Below, piece by piece: positions 1-11,004 of a stretch of DNA of 64,000 nt. Position 1 is the first letter of the stretch. Every line of letters starts with the position of its first letter. This DNA is from Phytoseiulus persimilis (Eukaryota; Arthropoda; Arachnida; Mesostigmata; Phytoseiidae), in contig CM075104.1 in NCBI GenBank assembly GCA_037576195.1, positions 192,775 through 256,774 of the forward strand, in the 5' to 3' direction. Made by a program: the position numbers and the translations under genes. A model generated the notes under the pieces. The model was not told where the DNA came from. It saw only the letters and a list, made by a program, of their open reading frames with translations, and did not search any database.

Positions 1-3000
1 TAATGTATGCTCGTGGAATTTAGTCTTGGGCTAAGGTATGCTTGTGGGATTCAGTCTTGGGCTAAGGTATGCTTCTGAAATTTAGTGTTAGCCTTTAGCT
101 AATGTATGCTTGTGGAATTTAGTCTTAAGCTAAGGTATGCTTCTGAAAATTCGCCTTAGGCTAAGGCATGCTTCTGAAAACTCGCCTTAGCCTTGAGCTA
201 ATGTATGCTTGTGGAATTCAGTCTTGGGCTATGGCATGCTTCTGAAATTCAGTCTTAGCCCTGAGCTAATGTATGCTTGTGGAATTTAGTCTTGGGCTAA
301 GGTATGCTTGTGGAATCCAGTCTTGGGCTAAGGCGTGCTTCTGAAATTTAGTGTTAGCCTTTAGCTAATGTATGCTTGTGGAATTTAGTCTTAAGCTAAG
401 GTATGCTTCTGAAAATTCGCCTCAGGCTAAGGCATGCTTCTGAAAACTCGCCTTAGCCTTGAGCTAATGTATGCTCGTGGAATTCAGTCTTGGGCTAAGG
501 CATGCTTCTGGAATTTAGTCTTAGCCTTGAGCTGATTTTTGCTTGTGGAATTCAGTCTTAGGCTAAGGCATGCTTCTGAAAATTCGCCTTAGGCTAAGGC
601 ATGCTTCTGAAATTTAGTCTTAGCCTTGAGCTAATGTATGCTTGTGGAATTCAGTCTTGGGCTGAGGCATGCTTCTGAAATTCAGTCTTAGCCCTGAGCT
701 AATGTATGCTTGTGGAATTTAGTCTTAAGCTAAGGTATGCTTCTGAAAATTCGCCTTAGGCTAAGGCATGCTTCTGAAATTTAGTCTTAGCCTTGAGCTA
801 ATGTATGCTTGTGGAATTCAGTCTTGGGCTAAGGCATGCTTCTGAAATTTAGTCTTAGCCTTGAGCTAATGTATGCTTGTGGAATTTAGTCTTAAGCTAA
901 GGTCTGCTTCTGAAAATTCGCCTTAGGCTAAGGCATGCTTCTGAAAACTCGCCTCAGCCTTGAGCTAATGTATGCTTGTGGAATTCAGTCTTGGGCTGAG
1001 GTATGCTTCTGAAATTTAGTCTTAGCGTTGAGCTAATGTATGCTTGTGGAATTTAGTCTTAGGCTAAGGCATGCTTCTGAAAATTCGCCTTAGGCTAAGG
1101 CATGCTTCTGGAATTTAGTCTTAGCCTTGAGCTAATGTATGCTTGTGGGATTCAGTCTTGGGCTAAGGCATGCTTCTGAAATTCAGTCTTAGCCCTGAGC
1201 TAATGTATGCTTGTGGAATTTAGTCTTGGGCTAAGGTATGCTTGTGAAATTCAGTCTTGGGCTAAGGCGTGCTTCTGAAATTTAGTCTTAGCGTTGAGCT
1301 AATGTATGCTTGTGGAATTTAGTCTTAAGCTAAGGTATGCTTCTGGAAATTCGCCTTAGGCTGAGGCATGCTTCTGAAAACTCGCCTTGGCCTTGAGCTA
1401 ATGTATGCTTGTGAAATTCAGTCTTGGGCTAAGGCATGCTTCTGAAATTTAGTCCTAGCCTTGAGCTGATGTATGCTTGTGGAATTCAGTCTTGGGCTAA
1501 GGCATGCTTCTGAAAATTCGCCTTAGGCTAAGGCATGCTTCTGAAATTTAGTCTTAGCCTTGAGCTAATGTATGCTTGTGGAATTCAGTCTTGGGCTAAG
1601 GCATGCTTCTGAAATTCAGTCTTAGCCCTGAGCTAATGTATGCTTGTGGAATTTAGTCTTGGGCTAAGGTATGCTTGTGGAATTCAGTCTTGGGCTAAGG
1701 CGTGCTTCTGAAATTTAGTCTTAGCGTTGAGCTAATGTATGCTTGTGGAATTTAGTCTTAAGCTAAGGTATGCTTCTGAAAATTCGCCTTAGGCTAAGGC
1801 ATGCTTCTGAAATTTAGTCTTAGCGTTGAGCTAATGTATGCTTGTGGAATTTAGTCTTAAGCTAAGGTATGCTTCTGAAAATTCGCCTTAGGCTAAGGAA
1901 TGCTTCTGAAAACTCGCCTTAGCCTTGAGCTAATGTATGCTTGTGGAATTCAGTCTTGGGCTAAGGCATGCTTCTGAAATTCAGTCTTAGCCCTGAGCTA
2001 ATGTATGCTCGTGGAATTTAGTCTTGGGCTAAGGTATGCTTGTGGAATTCAGTCTTGGGCTAAGGTATGCTTCTGAAATTTAGTGTTAGCCTTTAGCTAA
2101 TGTATGCTTGTGGAATTTAGTCTTAAGCTAAGGTATGCTTCTGAAAATTCGCCTTAGGCCAAGGCATGCTTCTGAAAACTCGCCTTAGCCTTGAGCTAAT
2201 GTATGCTTGTGGAATTCAGTCTTGGGCTGAGGCATGCTTCTGAAATTCAGTCTTAGCCCTGAGCTAATGTATGCTTGTGGAATTTAGTCTTGGGCTAAGG
2301 TATGCTTGTGGAATCCAGTCTTGGGCTAAGGCGTGCTTCTGAAATTTAGTCTTAGCGTTGAGCTAATGTATGCTTGTGGAATTTAGTCTTAAGCTAAGGT
2401 ATGCTCCTGAAAATTCGCCTTAGGCTAAGGCATGCTTCTGAAAACTCGCCTTAGCCTTGAGCTAATGTATGCTTGTGGAATTCAGTCTTGGGTTAAGGCA
2501 TGCTTCTGGAATTTAGTCTTAGCCTTGAGCTGATTTTTGCTTGTGGAATTCAGTCTTGGGCTAAGGCATGCTTCTGAAAATTCGCCTTAGGCTAAGGCAT
2601 GCTTCTGAAATTTAGTCTTAGCCTTGAGCTAATGTATGCTTGTGGAATTCAGTCTTGGGCTGAGGCATGCTTCTGAAATTCAGTCTTAGCCCTGAGCTAA
2701 TGTATGGTTGTGGAATTTAGTCTTAAGCTAAGGTATGCTTCTGAAAATTCGCCTTAGGCTAAGGCATGCTTCTGAAATTTAGTCTTAGCCTTGAGCTAAT
2801 GTATGCTTGTGGAATTCAGTCTTGGGCTGAGGCATGCTTCTGAAATTCAGTCTTAGCCCTGAGCTAATGTATGCTTGTGGAATTTAGTCTTAAGCTAAGG
2901 TATGCTTCTGAAAATTCGCCTTAGGCTAAGGCATGCTTCTGAAATTTAGTCTTAGCCTTGAGCTAATGTATGCTTGTGGAATTCAGTCTTGGGCTAAGGC

Positions 3001-6000
3001 GTGCTTCTGAAATTTAGTCTTAGCGTTGAGCTGATGTATGCTTGTGGAATTTAGTCTTAAGCTAAGGTATGCTTCTGCAAATTCGCCTTAGGCTAAGGCA
3101 TGCTTCTGAAAACTCGCCTTAGCCTTGAGCTAATGTATGCTTGTGGAATTCAGTCTTGGGCCAAGGCATGCTTCTGAAACTTAGTCTTAGCCTTGAGCTA
3201 ATGTGTGATTGTGGAATTTAGTCTTGGGCTAAGGCATGCTTCTGAAAATTCGCCTTAGGCTAAGGCATGCTTCTGAAATTTAGTCTTAGCCTTGAGCTAA
3301 TGTATGCTTGTGGAATTCAGTCTTGGGCTAAGGCATGCTTCTGAAATTCAGTCTTAGCGTTGAGCTAATGTATGCTTGTGGAATTTAGTCTTAAGCTAAG
3401 GTATGCTTCTGGAAATTCGCCTTAGGCTGAGGCATGCTTCTGAAAACTCGCCTTGGCCTTGAGCTAATGTATGCTTGTGAAATTCAGTCTTGGGCTAAGG
3501 CATGCTTCTGAAATTTAGTCCTAGCCTTGAGCTGATGCATGCTTGTGGAATTCAGTCTTGGGCTAAGGCATGCTTCTGAAAATTCGCCTTAGGCTAAGGC
3601 ATGCTTCTGAAATTTAGTCTTAGCCTTGAGCTAATGTATGCTTGTGGAATTCAGTCTTGGGCTAAGGCATGCTTCTGAAATTCAGCCTTAGCCCTGAGCT
3701 AATGTATGCTTGTGGAATTTAGTCTTGGGCTAAGGTATGCTTGTGGAATTCAGTCTTGGGCTAAGGCGTGCTTCTGAAATTTAGTCTTAGCGTTGAGCTA
3801 ATGTGTGCTTGTGGAATTTAGTCTTAAGCTAAGGTATGCTTCTGAAAATTCGCCTTAGGCTAAGGCATGCTTCTGAAAACTCGCCTTAGCCTTGAGCTAA
3901 TGTATGCTTGTGGAATTCAGTCTTGGGCTAAGGCATGCTTCTGAAATTTAGTCTTAGCCTTGAGCTAATGTGTGCTTGTGGAATTTAGTCTTAGGCTAAG
4001 GCATGCTTCTGAAAATTCGCCTTAGGCTAAGGCATGCTTCTGAAAACTCGCCTTAGCCTTGAGCTAATGTATGCTTGTGAAATTCAGTCTTGGGCTAAGG
4101 CGTGCTTCTGAAATTTAGTCTTAGCGTTGAGCTAATGTATGCTTGTGGAATTTAGTCTTGAGCTAAGGTATGCTTCTGAAAATTCGCCTCAGGCTAAGGC
4201 ATGCTTCTGAAAACTCGCCTTAGCCTTGAGCTAATGTATGCTTGTGGAATTCAGTCTTGGGCTAAGGCATGCTTCTGAAATTTAGTCTTAGCCTTGAGCT
4301 GATGTATGCTTGTGGAATTCAGTCTTGGGCTAAGGCATGCTTCTGAAATTCAGTCTTAGCGTTGAGCTAATGTATGCTTGTGGAATTTAGTCTTAAGCTA
4401 AGGTATGCTTCTGGAAATTCGCCTTAGGCTGAGGCATGCTTCTGAAAACTCGCCTTGGCCTTGAGCTAATGTATGCTTGTGAAATTCAGTCTTGGGCTAA
4501 GGCATGCTTCTGAAATTTAGTCCTAGCCTTGAGCTGATGCATGCTTGTGGAATTCAGTCTTGGGCTAAGGCATGCTTCTGAAAATTCGCCTTAGGCTAAG
4601 GCATGCTTCTGAAATTTAGTCTTAGCCTTGAGCTAATGTATGCTTGTGGAATTCAGTCTTGGGCTAAGGCATGCTTCTGAAATTCAGCCTTAGCCCTGAG
4701 CTAATGTATGCTTGTGGAATTTAGTCTTGGGCTAAGGTATGCTTGTGGAATTCAGTCTTGGGCTAAGGCATGCTTCTGAAATTCAGTCTTAGCCCTGAGC
4801 TAATGTGTGCTTGTGGAATTTAGTCTTAAGCTAAGGTATGCTTGTGGAATTCAGTCTTGGGCTAAGGCGTGCTTCTGAAATTTAGTCTTAGCGTTGAGCT
4901 AATGTATGCTTGTGGAATTTAGTCTTAAGCTAAGGCATGCTTCTGAAAATTCGCCTTAGGCTAAGGCATGCTTCTGAAAACTCGCCTTAGCCTTGAGCTA
5001 ATGTATGCTTGTGAAATTCAGTCTTGGGCTAAGGCGTGCTTCTGAAATTTAGTCTTAGCGTTGAGCTAATGTATGCTTGTGGAATTTAGTCTTGAGCTAA
5101 GGTATGCTTCTGAAAATTCGCCTCAGGCTAAGGCATGCTTCTGAAAACTCGCCTTAGCCTTGAGCTAATGTATGCTTGTGGAATTCAGTCATGGGCTAAG
5201 GCATGCTTCTGAAATTTAGTCTTAGCCTTGAGCTGATGTATGCTTGTGGAATTCAGTCTTGGGCTAAGGCATGCTTCTGAAATTTAGTCTTAGCCTTGAG
5301 CTAATGTATGCTTGTGGAATTCAGTCTTGGGCTAAGGCATGCTTCTGAAAATTCGCCTTAGGCTAAGGCATGCTTCTGAAATTTAGTCTTAGCCTTGAGC
5401 TAATGTATGCTTGTGGAATTCAGTCTTGGGCTAAGGCATGCTTCTGAAATTTAGTCTTAGCCTTGAGCTAATGTATGCTTGTGGAATTCAGTCTTGGGCT
5501 AAGGCATGCTTCTGAAATTTAGTCTTAGCCTTGAGCTAATGTGTGCTTGTGGAATTTAGTCTTAGGCTAAGGCATGCTTCTGAAAATTCGCCTTAGGCTA
5601 AGGCATGCTTCTGAAATTTAGTCTTAGCCTTGAGCTAATGTATGCTTGTGGAATTCAGTCTTGGGCTAAGGCATGCTTCTGAAATTTAGTCTTAGCCTTG
5701 AGCTAATGTATGCTTGTGGAATTTAGTCTTGGGCTAAGGCATGCTTCTGAAAATTCGCCTTAGGCTAAGGCATGCTTCTGAAATTTAGTCTTAGCCTTGA
5801 GCTAATGTATGCTTGTGGAATTCAGTCTTGGGCTAAGGCATGCTTCTGAAATTCAGTCTTAGCGTTGAGCTAATGTATGCTTGTGGAATTTAGTCTTAAG
5901 CTAAGGTATGCTTCTGGAAATTCGCCTTAGGCTGAGGCATGCTTCTGAAAACTCGCCTTGGCCTTGAGCTAATGTATGCTTGTGAAATTCAGTCTTGGGC

Positions 6001-9000
6001 TAAGGCATGCTTCTGAAATTTAGTCCTAGCCTTGAGCTGATGCATGCTTGTGGAATTCAGTCTTGGGCTAAGGCATGCTTCTGAAAATTCGCCTTAGGCT
6101 AAGGCATGCTTCTGAAATTTAGTCTTAGCCTTGAGCTAATGTATGCTTGTGGAATTCAGTCTTGGGCTAAGGCATGCTTCTGAAATTCAGCCTTAGCCCT
6201 GAGCTAATGTATGCTTGTGGAATTTAGTCTTGGGCTAAGGTATGCTTGTGGAATTCAGTCTTGGGCTAAGGCATGCTTCTGAAATTCAGTCTTAGCCCTG
6301 AGCTAATGTGTGCTTGTGGAATTTAGTCTTAAGCTAAGGTATGCTTGTGGAATTCAGTCTTGGGCTAAGGCGTGCTTCTGAAATTTAGTCTTAGCGTTGA
6401 GCTAATGTATGCTTGTGGAATTTAGTCTTAAGCTAAGGCATGCTTCTGAAAATTCGCCTTAGGCTAAGGCATGCTTCTGAAAACTCGCCTTAGCCTTGAG
6501 CTAATGTATGCTTGTGAAATTCAGTCTTGGGCTAAGGCGTGCTTCTGAAATTTAGTCTTAGCGTTGAGCTAATGTATGCTTGTGGAATTTAGTCTTGAGC
6601 TAAGGTATGCTTCTGAAAATTCGCCTCAGGCTAAGGCATGCTTCTGAAAACTCGCCTTAGCCTTGAGCTAATGTATGCTTGTGGAATTCAGTCTTGGGCT
6701 AAGGCATGCTTCTGAAATTTAGTCTTAGCCTTGAGCTGATGTATGCTTGTGGAATTCAGTCTTGGGCTAAGGCATGCTTCTGAAATTTAGTCTTAGCCTT
6801 GAGCTAATGTATGCTTGTGGAATTCAGTCTTGGGCTAAGGCATGCTTCTGAAAATTCGCCTTAGGCTAAGGCATGCTTCTGAAATTTAGTCTTAGCCTTG
6901 AGCTAATGTCTGCTTGTGGAATTCAGTCTTGGGCTAAGGCATGCTTCTGAAATTTAGTCTTAGCCTTGAGCTAATGTATGCTTGTGGAATTCAGTCTTGG
7001 GCTAAGGCATGCTTCTGAAATTTAGTCTTAGCCTTGAGCTAATGTGTGCTTGTGGAATTTAGTCTTAGGCTAAGGCATGCTTCTGAAAATTCGCCTTAGG
7101 CTAAGGCATGCTTCTGAAATTTAGTCTTAGCCTTGAGCTAATGTATGCTTGTGGAATTCAGTCTTGGGCTAAGGCATGCTTCTGAAATTTAGTCTTAGCC
7201 TTGAGCTAATGTATGCTTGTGGAATTTAGTCTTGGGCTAAGGCATGCTTCTGAAAATTCGCCTTAGGCTAAGGCATGCTTCTGAAATTTAGTCTTAGCCT
7301 TGAGCTAATGTATGCTTGTGGAATTCAGTCTTGGGCTAAGGCATGCTTCTGAAATTCAGTCTTAGCGTTGAGCTAATGTATGCTTGTGGAATTTAGTCTT
7401 AAGCTAAGGTATGCTTCTGGAAATTCGCCTTAGGCTGAGGCATGCTTCTGAAAACTCGCCTTGGCCTTGAGCTAATGTATGCTTGTGAAATTCAGTCTTG
7501 GGCTAAGGCATGCTTCTGAAATTTAGTCCTAGCCTTGAGCTGATGCATGCTTGTGGAATTCAGTCTTGGGCTAAGGCATGCTTCTGAAAATTCGCCTTAG
7601 GCTAAGGCATGCTTCTGAAATTTAGTCTTAGCCTTGAGCTAATGTATGCTTGTGGAATTCAGTCTTGGGCTAAGGCATGCTTCTGAAATTCAGCCTTAGC
7701 CCTGAGCTAATGTATGCTTGTGGAATTTAGTCTTGGGCTAAGGTATGCTTGTGGAATTCAGTCTTGGGCTAAGGCATGCTTCTGAAATTCAGTCTTAGCC
7801 CTGAGCTAATGTGTGCTTGTGGAATTTAGTCTTAAGCTAAGGTATGCTTGTGGAATTCAGTCTTGGGCTAAGGCGTGCTTCTGAAATTTAGTCTTAGCGT
7901 TGAGCTAATGTATGCTTGTGGAATTTAGTCTTAAGCTAAGGCATGCTTCTGAAAATTCGCCTTAGGCTAAGGCATGCTTCTGAAAACTCGCCTTAGCCTT
8001 GAGCTAATGTATGCTTGTGAAATTCAGTCTTGGGCTAAGGCGTGCTTCTGAAATTTAGTCTTAGCGTTGAGCTAATGTATGCTTGTGGAATTTAGTCTTG
8101 AGCTAAGGTATGCTTCTGAAAATTCGCCTCAGGCTAAGGCATGCTTCTGAAAACTCGCCTTAGCCTTGAGCTAATGTATGCTTGTGGAATTCAGTCTTGG
8201 GCTAAGGCATGCTTCTGAAATTTAGTCTTAGCCTTGAGCTGATGTATGCTTGTGGAATTCAGTCTTGGGCTAAGGCATGCTTCTGAAATTTAGTCTTAGC
8301 CTTGAGCTAATGTATGCTTGTGGAATTCAGTCTTGGGCTAAGGCATGCTTCTGAAATTTAGTCTTAGCCTTGAGCTAATGTGTGCTTGTGGAATTTAGTC
8401 TTAGGCTAAGGCATGCTTCTGAAAATTCGCCTTAGGCCAAGGCATGCTTCTGAAATTTAGTCTTAGCCTTGAGCTGATGTATGCTTGTGGAATTCAGTCT
8501 TGGGCTAAGGCATGCTTCTGAAATTCAGTCTTAGCCCTGAGCTAATGTATGCTTGTGGAATTTAGTCTTAAGCTAAGGTATGCTTGTGGAATTCAGTCTT
8601 GGGCTAAGGCATGCTTCTGAAATTCAGTCTTAGCCCTGAGCTAATGTATGCTTGTGGAATTTAGTCTTGGGCTAAGGTATGCTTGTGGAATTCAGTCTTG
8701 GGCTAAGGCGTGCTTCTGAAATTTAGTCTTAGCGTTGAGCTAATGTATGCTTGTGGAATTTAGTCTTAAGCTAAGGTATGCTTCTGAAAATTCGCCTTAG
8801 GCTAAGGCATGCTTCTGAAAACTCGCCTTAGCCTTGAGCTAATGTATGCTTGTGGAATTCAGTCTTGGGCTAAGGCATGCTTCTGAAATTTAGTCTTAGC
8901 CTTGAGCTAATGTGTGCTTGTGGAATTTAGTCTTAGGCTAAGGCATGCTTCTGAAAATTCGCCTTAGGCTAAGGCATGCTTCTGAAATTTAGTCTTAGCC

Positions 9001-9208
9001 TTGAGCTAATGTATGCTTGTGGAATTCAGTCTTGGGCTAAGGCATGCTTCTGAAATTCAGTCTTAGCCCTGAGCTAATGTGTGTTTGTGGAATTTAGTCT
9101 TAAGCTAAGGTATGCTTGTGGAATTCAGTCTTGGGCTAAGGCGTGCTTCTGAAATTTAGTCTTAGCGTTGAGCTAATGTATGCTTGTGGAATTTAGTCTT
9201 AAGCTAAG
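1..9208. repeat. Satellite array, left block (31/37-bp monomers)
   Basis: The whole stretch is built from two alternating monomer types. One of ~31 bp is centred on ATGCTT(G/C)TG followed by GAATTCAGTCTTGGGC or AAAATTCGCCTTAGGC. The other, of ~37 bp, ends in TTAGCCTTGAGC. Almost every monomer contains the near-palindrome AAGGCATGCTT. Monomers differ by point changes and are shuffled in longer blocks. No ORF beyond 60 codons lies within it and no gene signal is visible. The array is interrupted at 9208 by a LINE and resumes in register at 14391, so both blocks were one array. Pericentromeric or other heterochromatin is likely but is inference. Confidence 0.97.
4262..8343. repeat. Higher-order satellite repeat, period 1503 bp
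   Basis: A diagnostic variant (CTGGAAATTCGCC followed by GGCTGAGG) starts at 4411, 5914 and 7417, exactly 1503 bp apart. Sequence on either side agrees over about 2.7 periods, with only a few single-base differences noticed (for example 5188 versus 6691, 5407 versus 6910, and near 4300 versus 5803). The same variant also occurs at 1343 and 3409. The 3409-4411 spacing is 1002 bp, that is 1503 minus 501, suggesting a shortened unit. Confidence 0.85.
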
Positions 9209-9466
9209 CTCGTTCATTCGTCTGCTACGGTTGTGGACGGTTGACACACGTGCGGGCTCGTGAAAAACGAGTGATTTTTTCTGCGAGTGCAGTGAAAGAC
9301 TGACTGTGTGTGACGGTGAGAGACGTTTCTGGTGCCAGGGAAAAAACTGTGCCAACCGGAACACAAAATCACCGTAAGAACAGCTCGATTGGACACATAC
9401 AAGTGCCAAGCGAGCTAAGCCTAAATAAGTGCGCGCGAATCGAGCGAAAGAATCGAAGCGCTAAAG

Positions 9467-11004
9467 ATGGACCCTGCGAGGAATGAAAAACCCGCAGGGG
9501 CTCTGAAGTCCTTCCTAATAGCCTGTGGACCATGCAGAGAAGCATTGCCCCGGGACATTATGGAAGAAGTGAAGAAATCATGCTGCGTTGTGATGGCGCT
9601 AAAGAACATCAACAAGCAGCACGACGAACAGATCAACCGGCTCAAGGAAGAAAATGCCGTGTGAAGATGAAGATCATGTCCCTGGACAACGAACCGGAGG
9701 CCATGGAGGACGAAGACGCCCTCCTGGATCCATCTCCAATAGCCCGACCCGTGCCAGAAGCGGTTAGGGCTAAACAACAGAGCCACGAGGCGAGCGCGCC
9801 GGGCCGGCACCAGTGGGAGCAGCTGACAGAACAGCTGACCCAACCTGAGATGCGGTCACCGGTCGTGCTGTTCGCAGGGGACCGAACGATGGCCGCCCTG
9901 AAGAATCCCAAGGCCGCAGACAACCTCAGAAGTGTCTTCGGCGGTCCAGAATACACAATCTGGAGGGAGTTCAAGGGCAGGAGCACGGAGGAGATGTGCT
10001 CCGAAATGAAAAAGATAGTGGAGCGGTATGAAAAAGCCGAATTCCACATCCTATGCGTGTCTGGCCAACACGACATCGAAGAAGCGAAGAAGGACCGCAA
10101 GCTCCTCACCGTACATGAACGGATAGTAGGACCCCTCGCGCGGCTGAAGACCACCACAGGACAAATCAAGTCCCTGTCGTGGATGACCATGAGCCAGGAC
10201 CCAGTCTGTGACATCACGCCGAGTGTCAACGAGGCCGTCACCCACTCGAGGGCGGTCAAAACAGGAACAATCCGAGTCCTGGACACCCGACAGATGGAGC
10301 CCGACTGCATGTCCAAGAGGCCCGGAAAAGACAACCAAGAGCTTTTCGGGCTGAATGCCAAGGGGGTGAAGGCCATAGAAGGCCTGATCACCGAACACCT
10401 GAGGACCATCTCCGGTCTCTCATCAGACGAACTAGAGCTGAGGAGAGAAACCGGGTTGGCGGCCCATGAGGCCAAAAAAACAGAACTGCTGCAGAGGTAT
10501 GGACTGAGCATACAAACCCAAACCTCTGAAGCCATGTTCCAATACATGGCCGAGGAAGGAAGACCGGTGGGCATACTCGTAAATCGAAACGAGGTACGCA
10601 CCGAGGTGGGTAACCGAAGAGATGCCGACCGACCTGGGCCATCCAGGGGAGGCGAATCCGGAGATCGGGGAAGGAGGACGGACAGAGCCTACAACCCCGC
10701 GGGAAGAAAACACCCTCGGTCCCGATCAAGAGCCCGAGACGAATACAATCGTCCGAGGAGCCAAAGCAGAGGAGGATCGCCTCAAAATAAGCGAGTCAGA
10801 TTCGGAAGACCGCAAGAGGAGAGAGGACCGAGGAGAGGTCAAGAGGAAGTACCCAGACGGCACAACGAAGCCCGAGGGGAACCTCAACGACAAAGACCGC
10901 AACAGCAGCAACAACAGCGGCAAACTCCGAGAAGGGGCAATGAGGGCCCACCGGGAGGAGGAAAAATCCTCACGGTGAGGAGCAACCCTCAACGTCGATC
11001 CTGA
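9467..11004 (+). CDS. LINE ORF1 protein (gag-like), apparent frameshift near 9655
   Basis: Probable RNA-binding ORF1 protein. The best start is ATG 9467 (MDPARNEKPAG...), followed by a helical, charged segment with heptad-like spacing (residues ~30-60). That frame stops at 9664 while the adjacent frame is open to 11004, so continuity needs a -1 shift around the A-rich GAAGAAAATG (9650-9660). This could be a mutation or a programmed slip. The middle (to ~10600) is globular. The C-terminal ~130 residues are extremely Arg/Ser/Gln-rich with a run of seven Gln. I see no CCHC zinc knuckles, which R1-type ORF1 proteins usually carry; the basic tail may replace them. It ends inside the open frame of ORF2. 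Confidence 0.75.

Noticed and set aside
1..9208. CRISPR-like regular short repeats
   Set aside because: The whole unit is repetitive with no unique spacers, and the context is a eukaryotic satellite.
9642..10601. 319-codon minus-strand ORF
   Set aside because: Shadow of LINE ORF1 on the other strand; no own motifs.
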